Position numbers and translations under genes: made by a program. The notes beneath the pieces are model-generated. The model had not been told where the DNA came from, ran no database searches, and worked only from the letters and a program-made list of their open reading frames with translations. From Candidatus Hadersleviella danica (GTDB taxonomy: Bacteria > Chloroflexota > Anaerolineae > Promineifilales > Promineifilaceae), in contig JADJSZ010000004.1 of NCBI GenBank assembly GCA_016711405.1, positions 1-64,000 on the forward strand: a DNA stretch of 64,000 nt, in the 5' to 3' direction. This document shows positions 26,477 to 35,598 of the stretch, piece by piece; positions within the stretch are counted from its first letter, which is position 1, and every line of letters begins with the position of its first letter.

Positions 26477-29190
26477 CAGGCGCGAATCTCATCCCCAACG
26501 ACGACGTGCGCTTGCCCGTGGGCGAAACAGCCTACAAAATCAGCGTCCGCGAAGATGGGGTGCATGAAGTGACCTACGCCCAATTGGCCATTTTGGGGCT
26601 GGCGGGCAACATCAACCCCGCCAATTTGGAGATGATGCACGACGGCCGCACCGTCGCCCATCAACACCTAGATGCCAACAGCAACAACCTGTTTGACATG
26701 GGCGATGCGATTCGCTTTTATGGGTGGGCGTTCGATGGCTCTCGTTTTGAGCAGTTTTACGCCACCGAAAACGTGTTTTGGCTCTGGGTGACGGGCACGG
26801 CCGACCCCATCTCCACGGCCTCGGCCGCCCCGAGTGGCGGGGCAGGCACGGCCGTCACCACCACCCAAGCCCATCTCCGCTTTGGCGAAGAAAAAATCTT
26901 CTGGTTCAGCACATTGTATGTGGACGCATGGGCCAACATGCCCAACGACCCCGATTATTTCTTCTGGCGGCGCATCTACCCAGACTACCGCGAAGACCAT
27001 ACACTGGTGACGCTGACCCTGCCCATCACCCTGCCCTACGCCAGCCCCATCAGCGACCCAGCTCTTTTTACGGCCGAGCTACACACCCTCGCCTTCTACA
27101 ACACAGGCAACAAAACCAACACCGTTAACATTGATGTGAACGGGCTGGGATTGGGCGTGCAGGCCAATTTAGAGGTGCGCGAAAACGGCAACGCCGTCGT
27201 GGCTGTCCCCCAAACCGATTTGGCCAGCAACGGCCTGAACAGCATCACCCTCCGCGCCCCCGAGGCAAACCTGCCGGGGCCAGATAACTCCAGCACTGTC
27301 TGCAATTTCAACATCCACGATTGCGTTTTGCTCAACGAGGTGCGGGTGAGCTATGTGCGCGATTTGCGCACAGACGATGACCAGTTGCAATTCGCCAGTT
27401 CGGCCACAGGTTTGCTCGATTTTACAGTGGATAATTTTTCCACCAATGAGGTGTTGCTGTGGGACATTAGCGACCGTTACCAACCTGTGCGTCTGACGGG
27501 AGGCACGGTCACTGGGGCGGAAAACACGCTGGCGTTTAGCCGTAACCAAACGGCCGCTGGTCAATTTATCGCTCTGACCGAAGGGCGCGTGTTGCCCACC
27601 ACGGGCCGTGTCTCTAGCTATGAGGTGGCCGACCTCACCCCGGCCGCTGGGGCGGATTGGCTGGCCATCAGCCACAGTGCCTTTTTGGCCGAGGCGCAAC
27701 GGCTGGGGGCACACCGCACGGCCGATGGCTACACAACGGCCGTCCTCGATGTGCAAGACATCATCAACCAATATGGGTATGGCCACCCCTCGCCCACAGG
27801 CATCCACGCCTATTTGCAAGAGGCGGTGACAACATGGGACAACCCGCCGCGTTATGTGGCGCTGATGGGCACGGCCGATTACAACCCACGCCTCTTGCCC
27901 TGCTACCCCATTTGCACCTCGGGGCAAGCCAATTTCAGCATCCTGAACAGCCAACAAGTCCCCACCTTTTTCACCTTCCGCGACCGTTTCCAAGGGCTGG
28001 CTCCTTCTGATTACGAATACAGTTTGCTGGTGGGTAGTGATAAGTTGCCCGATGTGGCCATCGGCCGTTTGCCCGCCCACACCCTTGCCCAAGCCCACGA
28101 GATGGTAGATAAAATCATCCAGTATGAGAACAACCAACTCACCCTTGCCGAGTGGCAAGAAAATATCGCCCTCGTCCACGACAACACCGATGCAGGGGGC
28201 GACTTTTTGCAAGGTGTGACCAATATGGCCGCTTACGTGCCCGATAGTTATGAGTCCATCATTTTTGGGCTAACAGCAGGCAATAATGCCACCGAAACAG
28301 GCACGATTCGCAACGAGCTGTTCAACACGATTTCGGTCACCAATGTTTCGATATTGGCGTATCGCGGGCATGGGGCGGTGGATAGATGGGCCAATGAGGG
28401 GTTGCTCCAAGCGGCCGATATTCCCGTCAACATTGCCAACAACACCCGCCCGCTCGTTTCGCTCAGTTTGGACTGTTTGGATGGCCACTTTACCTTCCCC
28501 GGTTGGCAATCGCTGAGTGAGGCGCTCATGGTGCAGGATGGCGGCCGTGGCTCGGCTGCGCACTGGTCTTCCAGCGGCCTCGGCTATGACTTTGAGCATA
28601 CCGTACTGGCCAACAGCTTGTTTAGCGGCATTTTCGACCTTGGCTATACCGCCCTTGGCGATGCCATCAACCATTCCAAAACAATCTATGCGGGGTTCCC
28701 CTTCCTCAGCACGAGTGAGTTATACACCTTTATTTTGCAAGGCGATCCCGCCATGCAACTGTATCGCCCCGAGTGGAACGTCGATTTGACAGCTCCAACG
28801 GGTTTTCTGGCCGTCGGCGAAGATTTCGGCGCAACTTTAGACATCGAAAACACGGGTTTATACCCCTCTAAGCCGATGCTGACGTACACCATTCCCGCCC
28901 ATGTGGGTTATATCGGCCACACGGCGACGTTAACGCACACGTTTGCCATCACCACCACGGCCGAGAATGAGCTACAATTGACCTTTAGTTTCCCCAATGC
29001 GCTGGCGCAGGGGAGCACGGCGGCCGTGCAATTGCAATTGGAAATGGTCGAGGGAGGCTCTGGACTATCCACGGCCGAAGTCAGCGGCACAGGCTGGGAT
29101 ATGTCGCCCACGACAGGCAGAATTGCCACGGCCGTGCTCAACGCCAGCGACAACACCCAACGCATCTACTTGCCCATTGTGCAAAGGTAA
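26422..29190 (+). CDS. C25 (gingipain/PorU-like) cysteine peptidase, catalytic part
   Basis: The catalytic domain of a caspase-like secreted peptidase. Its His is in YRGHGAVDRW (residue 650 of this frame) and its Cys in SLSLDCLDGHF (residue 685), the arrangement of gingipains and of PorU, the sortase of type IX secretion. Before it lies a beta-sandwich region with TYAQLAILGL and a family-typical IPTFFTFR...DYEYSLLVGSDKLPDVAIGRLPA segment. After it comes an Ig-like domain. The protein ends in RIYLPIVQR, a tail seen with small changes on two other secreted proteins here. No T9SS genes are in the window. It could mature or anchor surface proteins. Confidence 0.87.
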   Translation: MDRAGAKPQPHWHGRRWLTGANLIPNDDVRLPVGETAYKISVREDGVHEVTYAQLAILGLAGNINPANLEMMHDGRTVAHQHLDANSNNLFDMGDAIRFYGWAFDGSRFEQFYATENVFWLWVTGTADPISTASAAPSGGAGTAVTTTQAHLRFGEEKIFWFSTLYVDAWANMPNDPDYFFWRRIYPDYREDHTLVTLTLPITLPYASPISDPALFTAELHTLAFYNTGNKTNTVNIDVNGLGLGVQANLEVRENGNAVVAVPQTDLASNGLNSITLRAPEANLPGPDNSSTVCNFNIHDCVLLNEVRVSYVRDLRTDDDQLQFASSATGLLDFTVDNFSTNEVLLWDISDRYQPVRLTGGTVTGAENTLAFSRNQTAAGQFIALTEGRVLPTTGRVSSYEVADLTPAAGADWLAISHSAFLAEAQRLGAHRTADGYTTAVLDVQDIINQYGYGHPSPTGIHAYLQEAVTTWDNPPRYVALMGTADYNPRLLPCYPICTSGQANFSILNSQQVPTFFTFRDRFQGLAPSDYEYSLLVGSDKLPDVAIGRLPAHTLAQAHEMVDKIIQYENNQLTLAEWQENIALVHDNTDAGGDFLQGVTNMAAYVPDSYESIIFGLTAGNNATETGTIRNELFNTISVTNVSILAYRGHGAVDRWANEGLLQAADIPVNIANNTRPLVSLSLDCLDGHFTFPGWQSLSEALMVQDGGRGSAAHWSSSGLGYDFEHTVLANSLFSGIFDLGYTALGDAINHSKTIYAGFPFLSTSELYTFILQGDPAMQLYRPEWNVDLTAPTGFLAVGEDFGATLDIENTGLYPSKPMLTYTIPAHVGYIGHTATLTHTFAITTTAENELQLTFSFPNALAQGSTAAVQLQLEMVEGGSGLSTAEVSGTGWDMSPTTGRIATAVLNASDNTQRIYLPIVQR

Positions 29191-29241
29191 AGTACGAAGT
29201 ACGAATGACGACACCCTCTCAGAAAGTATGAAATTATCTGA

Positions 29242-29296
29242 CAAGCTGACTGGCTGAAATGCTGACTAGCTGAAAGACTGAAAGACTGAAAGACTA
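29242..29296. repeat. Tandem octamer array (CTGAAAGA family)
   Basis: CTGACTGGCTGAAATGCTGACTAGCTGAAAGA units run up to the next start codon. The same family forms a hairpin at 40682-40762. Confidence 0.8.
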
Positions 29297-29299
29297 CCT

Positions 29300-30478
29300 A
29301 TGAAACAACAGCGCAAATTATGGTGGTTGGTTTGGATTGCTTTGGCATGGGGCTTGGCTTTGTCCACCCCCAGCGAGGCGGCCGTCGGTTTGGAATACTT
29401 CCGCGCCGAAAATGCAACCACCCAACTCCGCCTGACATGGAAAACGGGCTACGAAGATAGCATTATTGGCTTTCGGGTGCGGCGCAGTGACCAACCCCTC
29501 GTTCCACTTAGCGTCACCTACAACGATGCCCCCACCACTCTGATTATCACCTCGCCCGAAAATGCGTTTGGCGCGACCTATACCGCCTATGACCCCAGCG
29601 CGGTGAATGGGCAAACCTACACCTATAAACTCTATGAGGTGTTGAGCGACAGCACCGAAGCCGAGTTGGAAAGTGCGACAGTAACGGTGCAAATTACAGG
29701 TGGTGGCAGTGGCTTGCCCACCAATACCCCCACCGTAGCCTCCACCACGGCCGCGCCAACCTCGACTCCTGTGCCCACCACCACAGGGCCAACCTCGACC
29801 CCAGTACCTACTACGGCTGGGGCAACTGCCACGGCCACCACGGCCGCAACGGCTACGGCCGCCGCCACCACGGCCGCCTCAGCCCCCACAGCCACGGTTC
29901 GCCCTGCGGCCACCACAAGCAGTAGCACCAGCGGCGGAAATACAAGTACAGGGAGCGGCACAAGCACGGGAAGCACAGGGGATGGCACAACCCCCCAAAG
30001 ACAGCCCACCACGGCCGCGCCCACCACCAGTGGCGGTGTTCCTGTGGCCGAAGCAGGCTCTCTGCCCGAAACCAATCAGGAAGAAGGCTACCCAGCCCCC
30101 AGCACCAGCGAGGGAGGAGAAGAGGAACGGCCGATTGAAGCGACGACGACTACCAATGAAGGCGAACCAGTTGCGCCTTTGGGAGCTGAGCCAACGGCCT
30201 ATCCTGTAGAAGGCACTCCCCCAGCGGGCACGATAACCGACCCATTGGCCGAGGGCTATGTGCCGCCTACAACTGGCGGCACGTCCGACATCCCCTCGAT
30301 TGGCAGTGGCAGTGGCAATGGGCAAACCAGCCCCAACACGCCCCTCCCCACCAGCCCCAACACCACGGCCGAGGGGGATTCCAGCAATACGTTGTTGCTG
30401 TGGGGCGGCTTTATTTTGGCTTTGTTTGTCTTCCTCACAGGGGTCATCGGCTCCATTTTAATCTTGCGCCGCCGCTAA
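29300..30478 (+). CDS. Secreted FN3 / Thr-Pro-rich membrane-anchored surface protein
   Basis: 392 residues: signal peptide (WWLVWIALAWGLALSTPSEA), a fibronectin-III-like domain (VGLEYFRAENATTQLRLTWKTGYEDSIIGFRVRR) and then about 200 residues of Thr/Pro/Ser/Ala/Gly. The end is a single helix (LLLWGGFILALFVFLTGVIGSILIL) with an RRR tail. The low-complexity part is a probable stalk and O-glycosylation target, which fits the GT-C genes nearby. It has the same FN3 type as the protein at 24829. Last gene of the plus-strand surface run. Confidence 0.82.
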   Translation: MKQQRKLWWLVWIALAWGLALSTPSEAAVGLEYFRAENATTQLRLTWKTGYEDSIIGFRVRRSDQPLVPLSVTYNDAPTTLIITSPENAFGATYTAYDPSAVNGQTYTYKLYEVLSDSTEAELESATVTVQITGGGSGLPTNTPTVASTTAAPTSTPVPTTTGPTSTPVPTTAGATATATTAATATAAATTAASAPTATVRPAATTSSSTSGGNTSTGSGTSTGSTGDGTTPQRQPTTAAPTTSGGVPVAEAGSLPETNQEEGYPAPSTSEGGEEERPIEATTTTNEGEPVAPLGAEPTAYPVEGTPPAGTITDPLAEGYVPPTTGGTSDIPSIGSGSGNGQTSPNTPLPTSPNTTAEGDSSNTLLLWGGFILALFVFLTGVIGSILILRRR

Positions 30479-30528
30479 TTATTTTGCGGGAACAATCTAA
30501 GTTATACATACAACGGGCATAAACTGAT

Positions 30529-30602
30529 ACTTGATATTGGTGTATAAGTCTATTGGTGTACTCGTGTATCAAAATACACAAATACACCAGTACACCAACA
30601 AA
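30529..30602. repeat. Inverted repeat array (TACACCAA family)
   Basis: ATTGGTGTATAAGTCTATTGG units face AATACACCAGTACACCAAC around the loop near 30570. No gene is seen between 30479 and 30650. Confidence 0.8.
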
Positions 30603-30650
30603 CAAAATGCCAGATTATGGCCGTGAAAAATATAAATTGGATACAAGGCG

Positions 30651-31019
30651 ATGTTTTCCCTCTACCAATTTTCTTACGACGAACACAATTGGGGCGATGA
30701 GGTAGATAGCCAAGAAACGGCCGAGGCCATGATGCTGCATATGGCCCACACCCGCTCGTGGGAATCAAGACCCATCTCAGACGAGGTGGTTAATCGCTAC
30801 AACGGTTTTTCTCTGCCCGAACTGGAAGCGGCCGTCTTGGATGGCATACTGGAATATATGCCCAGCAACAAAGCCTTAGCGGCCGAAATTGCCCATGCCC
30901 CTTTCCACAAGTTACAAGAGAAACTAACCCAAGAAGGTGGTCAGTTTGTGGGCGGGTCATTTTACGAATTTGAAGGCAACCACAACGATACCCTCATCTA
31001 TGTGGTGGTGGCGACTTAG
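30651..31019 (+). CDS. Hypothetical protein, 122 residues
   Basis: Soluble, mixed alpha/beta with no membrane helix and no recognised motif. It has an acidic N-terminal half (YDEHNWGDEVDSQETAEAMM), a helical middle (LPELEAAVLDGILEYM) and a C-terminal strand (DTLIYVVVAT). AAGG precedes ATG 30651 at a usable distance. It is followed 40 bases later by the zinc-binding-motif gene and may be co-transcribed. Function unknown. Confidence 0.65.
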   Translation: MFSLYQFSYDEHNWGDEVDSQETAEAMMLHMAHTRSWESRPISDEVVNRYNGFSLPELEAAVLDGILEYMPSNKALAAEIAHAPFHKLQEKLTQEGGQFVGGSFYEFEGNHNDTLIYVVVAT

Positions 31020-31059
31020 AAGCACAACGGTGGGTAGCCATTCAAAAAAGGAGAATCGG

Positions 31060-31731
31060 ATGAGTGCAGAAGAACAGCGATGCCAAGCGATGACCAAGGC
31101 GGGAACACCCTGTAAAAACAGGGCTTTGGCGGGAGAGTTGTATTGCCGTGTCCACCTGAAGGTGGTCGCGGCCGTGGCCGAAGAGCCGATTCCAGCCGAG
31201 GAGGCAGAAGTGCCCAACGGCCGTTTCCAACAAATCGTGGGGCAACTGAACCAAGTAGCGGCTAAACTCCACGCGCAAACCCCCACCTTTGTGCCTCCTC
31301 CCTTTTCTCCCACTGAATTATTGCGCCTTGTGCGCGAAAATGTAGATCGCTTCACTCCAGATGTCGTCAATGATTTGCGGGCCTCGCTGGAAGGAGCCAC
31401 GGCCGAGGATTTCAAAGACCCCGAAACGTGGAAAGGGATGTGGTTCATCCTGACCTACACGGCCAAAGAAGAGTCCAAATCGCTCCTGAGCAAAGCCACC
31501 AGCACCCTTGCTGGCTTGCCGGGGGTCAGCCAAGGTCTCAACCTGCTCTCCCAAATGCCCGGCGCCAGCCTCGTCTCCGACATTTCGGGCATGTTAGAAG
31601 GGGCCTCCGCCAGCGACTTTTTAGACCGCGAAACATGGGCGGGGATGTGGTTCATCCTCAACCACTCGTTGCAACACGAAGCCAGCGAGATGAAACGGCG
31701 CGTGTGGGGGGACGAAGAAGATAGAGAGTAG
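31060..31731 (+). CDS. Protein with N-terminal C-x-C-x-H zinc-binding-like motif
   Basis: 223 residues from ATG 31060, with an AAGGAGAA ribosome site. The N-terminus has the spaced Cys/His set CQAMTKAGTPCKNRALAGELYCRVH, like small zinc-binding modules found at the start or end of many bacterial proteins of unknown role. The rest contains two related repeats (ASLEGATAEDFKDPETWKGMWFIL and MLEGASASDFLDRETWAGMWFIL), so it arose by internal duplication. The middle is a helical hydrophobic stretch. No catalytic motif is seen. Confidence 0.75.
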   Translation: MSAEEQRCQAMTKAGTPCKNRALAGELYCRVHLKVVAAVAEEPIPAEEAEVPNGRFQQIVGQLNQVAAKLHAQTPTFVPPPFSPTELLRLVRENVDRFTPDVVNDLRASLEGATAEDFKDPETWKGMWFILTYTAKEESKSLLSKATSTLAGLPGVSQGLNLLSQMPGASLVSDISGMLEGASASDFLDRETWAGMWFILNHSLQHEASEMKRRVWGDEEDRE

Positions 31732-31868
31732 AGATAGAGGTAGAGGAGGGAGTTTGTAAGCCGAGGTATTGCGTTTTCTCTATTTCTCTCATCTCTAGCC
31801 TGCTTTGCCCCTGTGTGCGTCATCTCATGTAATCCCCCTCTATCTCTTGCCTCTATCTCTATCTCACC
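31722..31868. repeat. Inverted heptamer-array (AGATAGAG family) with long loop
   Basis: AGATAGAGAGTAGAGATAGAG on the left and TATCTCTTGCCTCTATCTC on the right, with a unique insert of about 80 bases between. It fills the space between the zinc-binding-motif gene and dapF. Confidence 0.8.
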
Positions 31869-32690
31869 ATGAATTTCCACAAATACCAAGCTCTGGGCAA
31901 TACTTATCTCATTTTAGAGGTGGATGAGCCGCCAACGGCCGCGCAAATCCGCACTATTTGCCACCCTAGCTATGGCGTGGGGGTGGATGGACTGATTGTG
32001 GATAGCCACATTGATGACCCCCACCATTTTCGCGCCCAATTTTTTAACCCCGATGGGAGCGAGGCAGAAAAGAGCGGCAACGGTTTGCGCATTTATGCCC
32101 GCTATTTGTGGGATAGTCTCGAGGTGGCGGATGAGTCATTTACGATTGACACCACTGGGGGGCGGGTTTATGCGCAGGTGGTCGAAAACGGCCGTGAAGT
32201 CGTCCTGCAAATGGGCGAAATTCGTTTGGGGGAACCCTTTGGCGAGGAGCTAACGCTGGGCGATCACCTGTTTACGATTTACACGGCCGATGCGGGCAAT
32301 CCCCATTGTGTCATTGTGGTAGATGAGGCCACGGCCGAATTGGCTCAGCAATATGGGCCACTTATTGAGCAAGACGGCCGTTTCCCCAACCGTACCAACG
32401 TTCAATTTGTGCAGGTGGTGGATGAGCAAAACATCCGCCTCGAGATTTGGGAGCGGGGAACAGGCTATACCTTGGCTTCGGGGACGAGTAGTTGTGCGGC
32501 GACGGCCGTGTTGCACCGCCTCGGCCTCTGCCAGCGGCAAGTGACCGTTCACATGCCCGGCGGCATGTTGACCATCTCTCTTGATGAGCAAAACCACGCC
32601 ACCCTGCGCGGCGGCGTGGCCAAAATCTGCTCTGGCCACCTCTCCCACGATTTGCTCCGCACCTTGGGCTTGCCCCTGCCAGTGGAGTGA
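31869..32690 (+). CDS. dapF: Diaminopimelate epimerase-like protein lacking both catalytic cysteines
   Basis: DapF interconverts LL- and meso-diaminopimelate for lysine and peptidoglycan synthesis. The 273 residues align along the whole family: FHKYQALGNTYLIL, FFNPDGSEAEKSGNGLR, DAGNPHCVIVV, FPNRTNVQFVQ, WERGTGYTLASGTSSCAA and PGGMLTISL. However, the two cysteines that act as acid and base (CGNG and ACGTG) are Ser69 and Ser204 here. A Cys lies four residues after Ser204. Either this is a Ser-type subfamily or its activity is changed. The start ATG 31869 abuts a CT-rich repeat with no Shine-Dalgarno site. Confidence 0.85.
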   Translation: MNFHKYQALGNTYLILEVDEPPTAAQIRTICHPSYGVGVDGLIVDSHIDDPHHFRAQFFNPDGSEAEKSGNGLRIYARYLWDSLEVADESFTIDTTGGRVYAQVVENGREVVLQMGEIRLGEPFGEELTLGDHLFTIYTADAGNPHCVIVVDEATAELAQQYGPLIEQDGRFPNRTNVQFVQVVDEQNIRLEIWERGTGYTLASGTSSCAATAVLHRLGLCQRQVTVHMPGGMLTISLDEQNHATLRGGVAKICSGHLSHDLLRTLGLPLPVE

Positions 32691-33085
32691 ACCATGACAG
32701 ATTAACGGCCGCTAAACCTCCCCCCACAACCACCCCCCACCCCAGAGCCAACCCCTAACAGGGGCTACCACAACTATCCCCCTTTTATGCGGCGATAGCA
32801 CCACCACCACCCCATCAGGTGAACGCACTTCCAAAAGTGCGTCACACCTCCCTACAATCTATCTCAGCCAACGAACGCCCTGCCACAATGGGTTTTGGCT
32901 CCAAAATCACCCTCGACGACCTGCCAACGTGAGCTTTGTCATTTTTTTTAAGTTACTGCACAAAATATAGGTGCCATATAGAACTATGCCTTATTCGTCT
33001 ATACTATTATTATTAACAATATAAACAAACCCTTTCCACCCACCCTTGACTTTCTCAAGTCAAATGATAACTAGGAGATAAACTC
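32691..33085. other. Intergenic region, no gene seen
   Basis: The first 200 bases are C-rich and featureless. The last 150 are AT-rich (TTCGTCTATACTATTATTATT) and probably carry the promoter of the small membrane protein at 33086. TATACT near 33000 is a possible -10 box without a convincing -35. Confidence 0.45.
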
Positions 33086-33646
33086 ATGAAAAACGTCAAA
33101 ACCTTCCCCAAACTGGTCATGGCTATCGGCATTCTCTTTGCCCTTGTCGGCCTCGGCACCATCGGTGCGGGTGCTTACATTAACTCATTTGTCACCGATC
33201 AATTAACTGCCCAAAACATCACCACACCCGATGATGCAACGATTCCCAACACGCCCGTAGATGACATGGCCACCGCCCTCAGCATGGCCAATATCATCCA
33301 ACACCATGCGGCCGATAGAGCCAATGGCCTCACTTATGCTCAAATGGGTCGCTTTGCCGTAGAAAGTGGTGACCCCGCTGGTACGAGCAACGCCGAGGAA
33401 GCATTGCTAGATGCCAATGGTAGCCCTGTCCCCAACGCCGCTCGGGAAACCCAACTGACGGCCGCTGGCTTGGTCACATCGCTCAGCCTATCCGCAATGG
33501 CCATCGGGACTTCGTATGGGGTCATGGCTCTTGGCCTCGGGTTTGCCCTCCTCGGGCTGGTAATCGCAGGTCTTGGCTACGCCCTGCTCGGGTTAATCAC
33601 CCCCGAAGTTGCCAAACGGTTTGGTATCCAACCCGTCGCTAAATAA
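33086..33646 (+). CDS. Two-helix membrane protein of an actinobacterial-type conserved family
   Basis: 186 residues. An N-terminal helix (LVMAIGILFALVGLGTIGAGAYI) precedes the family pattern DQLTAQNITTPDDA, MATALSMANIIQHHA and GLTYAQMGR. It ends with two close C-terminal helices (SYGVMALGLGFALLGLVIAGLGYALLGLI). Proteins of this pattern are common in Actinobacteria, often misnamed aromatic ring-opening dioxygenase, and have no known role. GGAGAT precedes ATG 33086. A strong terminator follows, so it is probably transcribed alone. Confidence 0.75.
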   Translation: MKNVKTFPKLVMAIGILFALVGLGTIGAGAYINSFVTDQLTAQNITTPDDATIPNTPVDDMATALSMANIIQHHAADRANGLTYAQMGRFAVESGDPAGTSNAEEALLDANGSPVPNAARETQLTAAGLVTSLSLSAMAIGTSYGVMALGLGFALLGLVIAGLGYALLGLITPEVAKRFGIQPVAK

Positions 33647-33705
33647 AAAACTCTCCACAAACGGCGAATCAGCGAATACTTGCCGCTGATAAAACAAGAC
33701 AAGTA

Positions 33706-33749
33706 ACCAAAAAGGACGACCCTGTACAACAGTGGTCGTCCTTTTTGGT
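33706..33749 (+). terminator. Strong (bidirectional) terminator
   Basis: A perfect 16-base stem, ACCAAAAAGGACGACC (33706-33721) with its complement (33734-33749), and a 12-base loop. The arm contains five T on either strand. Confidence 0.9.
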
Positions 33750-34028
33750 GTAAAATGCACCCTTTATTAATTCCCTTAACGCATTCCTTATAAGTTAAGC
33801 AATTTTCCAGAGTGTCAAGTGGTGGTTTTGTGACATAAGCTAAGTTTCACGAAGCATTCTTTCGGCTAAATACCCTTTGCCCTTTCCCTTTTTTGCCTTT
33901 TTGCAATAAAAATTATTACAAAAGGGCAAAAGAACAATAAAGCAAAAGGATTTGGGCTTGTTTTTCACCCTTGATTTTTGCATAAACCCCTTAACTTATA
34001 ACGAATAACCTTACTGAGAGAACCCACT
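33750..34028. other. AT-rich intergenic region with inverted CCCTTTTGC-type repeats
   Basis: CCCTTTGCCCTTT (about 33872-33884) faces AAAAGGGCAAAAG (about 33919-33931) around an AT-rich loop, one more inverted short-repeat structure. The remaining sequence before 34029 probably holds the dehydrogenase promoter. ACTGAGAGAACCCACT is the leader, with a weak GAGAG ribosome site. Confidence 0.5.
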
Positions 34029-35504
34029 ATGACCCGACAACTACCCAATTACATTGACGGCCGCTGGGCACCCGCCACGGCCACCGACCACCTGCCCGTC
34101 CACAACCCCGCCACGGCCGAACTCCTCGCCCACGTCCCCCTCTCGGGCACGGCCGAGGTGAACGCGGCGACCGAGGCCGCCAGCCGCGCCCTGCCCGCGT
34201 GGCGGCGCACCCCCGCTGGCGAACGCATCCAATACCTCTTTAAGATGAAACAAATCTTAGAAGCCAACATGGAAGCCATCGCCCGCACCATTACCCAAGA
34301 ATGCGGCAAAACCATCGCCGAAGCCCGCGCCGAAATGACCCGCGCCATCGAAAACGTCGAAGTCGCCTGCGGCATTCCCAAAATGATGCAGGGTGATTTT
34401 TCCGAAGATGTGGCCAGCGGCATAGACGAAATTATGATTCGCCAGCCTGTGGGGGTGTGCGCGGCCGTCGTCCCCTTCAACTTCCCCGGCATGATCGCCT
34501 TCTGGTTCCTGCCCTACGCCCTCGCCACGGGCAACACCTACATCGTCAAGCCCTCCGAAAAAGTGCCCCAAACGATGCACCTCCTCTTTGAGCTGTTCCA
34601 CGAGCAACTTGGCTTGCCAGCGGGGGTGCTGAATTTGGTGCATGGGGGCAAAACGGCCGTAGACGGCTTGCTCCAACACCCCGACGTGCGGGCGATTAGC
34701 TTCGTCGGCTCCACCCCCGTGGCCAAATACATTTACAGCGAGGGAGCCAAGTACGGCAAGCGGGTGCAGGCGCAGGGCGGCGCCAAAAACCCCATCATCG
34801 TCTTGCCCGATGCCGACATGGAAATGACGACCCGCATTGCGGCCGATTCCGCCTTTGGCTGTGCGGGGCAACGCTGTTTGGCCGCCTCGTTGGCCATCAC
34901 CGTCGGCGAAGCGCGGCACACATTTACCGAGGCGATGGCCGATGTGGCCAGCTCCCGCGTGGTGGGGTATGGCTTGGATGAGGCGGTGCAGATGGGCACG
35001 GTGATTGACAAGGCCAACCAACTCCGCATCGAGCAACTCATCCAGCAGGGAGCCAATGAGGGGGCGACGGTGTTGGTAGACGGCCGCTCCCCCCACATTG
35101 CGGGCTACGAAAACGGGGCTTTTGTACGGCCGACCCTCCTGCACAACGTCAATCCCGCTGGCCAAATTGCCCGCATGGAAATTTTCGGCCCTGTGCTGAG
35201 TATGCTCCACGTCAACACCATCGAAGAGGCGATTGCCTATGTGAACAGCGGCCAATATGGCAACATGGCCTGCCTGTTCACCAGCAGTGGCGCGGCCGCC
35301 CGCCAATTCCGCTACGAAGCGGAAGCGGGCAACATCGGCATCAACATCGGCGTGGCCGCCCCGATGGCGCATTTTCCGTTCAGCGGCTGGAAAGATAGCT
35401 TTTTTGGCACGATGCATGGCCAAAGCAACCACGCCGTCGAGTTTTTCACCCAAACCAAGGTGGTGGTGGAACGTTGGCCACGGGAGTGGTCGCGCCAGTT
35501 TTAG
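34029..35504 (+). CDS. mmsA: Methylmalonate-semialdehyde dehydrogenase (CoA-acylating)
   Basis: Oxidises (methyl)malonate semialdehyde to propionyl-CoA or acetyl-CoA in valine, pyrimidine or inositol breakdown. 491 residues, normal length. Family marks: NYIDGRW near the start, PVGVCAAVVPFNFPGMIAFWF, SEKVPQTM, FVGSTPVAKYIY and QAQGGAKNP, which replaces the ELGGK of other aldehyde dehydrogenases. The catalytic Cys283 is in GCAGQRCLA, and FFGTMHGQS lies near the end. Those features separate it from NAD(P)-dependent hydrolytic aldehyde dehydrogenases. It stands alone, with no other valine or inositol gene beside it, so the pathway is inferred. Confidence 0.93.
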   Translation: MTRQLPNYIDGRWAPATATDHLPVHNPATAELLAHVPLSGTAEVNAATEAASRALPAWRRTPAGERIQYLFKMKQILEANMEAIARTITQECGKTIAEARAEMTRAIENVEVACGIPKMMQGDFSEDVASGIDEIMIRQPVGVCAAVVPFNFPGMIAFWFLPYALATGNTYIVKPSEKVPQTMHLLFELFHEQLGLPAGVLNLVHGGKTAVDGLLQHPDVRAISFVGSTPVAKYIYSEGAKYGKRVQAQGGAKNPIIVLPDADMEMTTRIAADSAFGCAGQRCLAASLAITVGEARHTFTEAMADVASSRVVGYGLDEAVQMGTVIDKANQLRIEQLIQQGANEGATVLVDGRSPHIAGYENGAFVRPTLLHNVNPAGQIARMEIFGPVLSMLHVNTIEEAIAYVNSGQYGNMACLFTSSGAAARQFRYEAEAGNIGINIGVAAPMAHFPFSGWKDSFFGTMHGQSNHAVEFFTQTKVVVERWPREWSRQF

Positions 35505-35507
35505 GAT

Positions 35508-35598
35508 AGGGGGCAGATAGAGACGGGAGATAGAGATAGAGGAAATACGATTCGCCAGCCAACTGCGTTTTTCTCTATCTCTATCTCTACACTCTATC
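35508..35598. repeat. Inverted heptamer-array hairpin (AGATAGAG family)
   Basis: GATAGAGACGGGAGATAGAGATAGAGG on the left pairs with CTCTATCTCTATCTC on the right, with a unique loop of about 27 bases. It lies between convergent genes. Confidence 0.85.

Noticed and set aside
29740..30130. Thr/Pro-rich stretch at 29740-30130 as another repeat insert
   Set aside because: Units are irregular codon-level Thr/Pro/Ala repeats in frame, typical of a surface stalk, not the 7-8 bp families.
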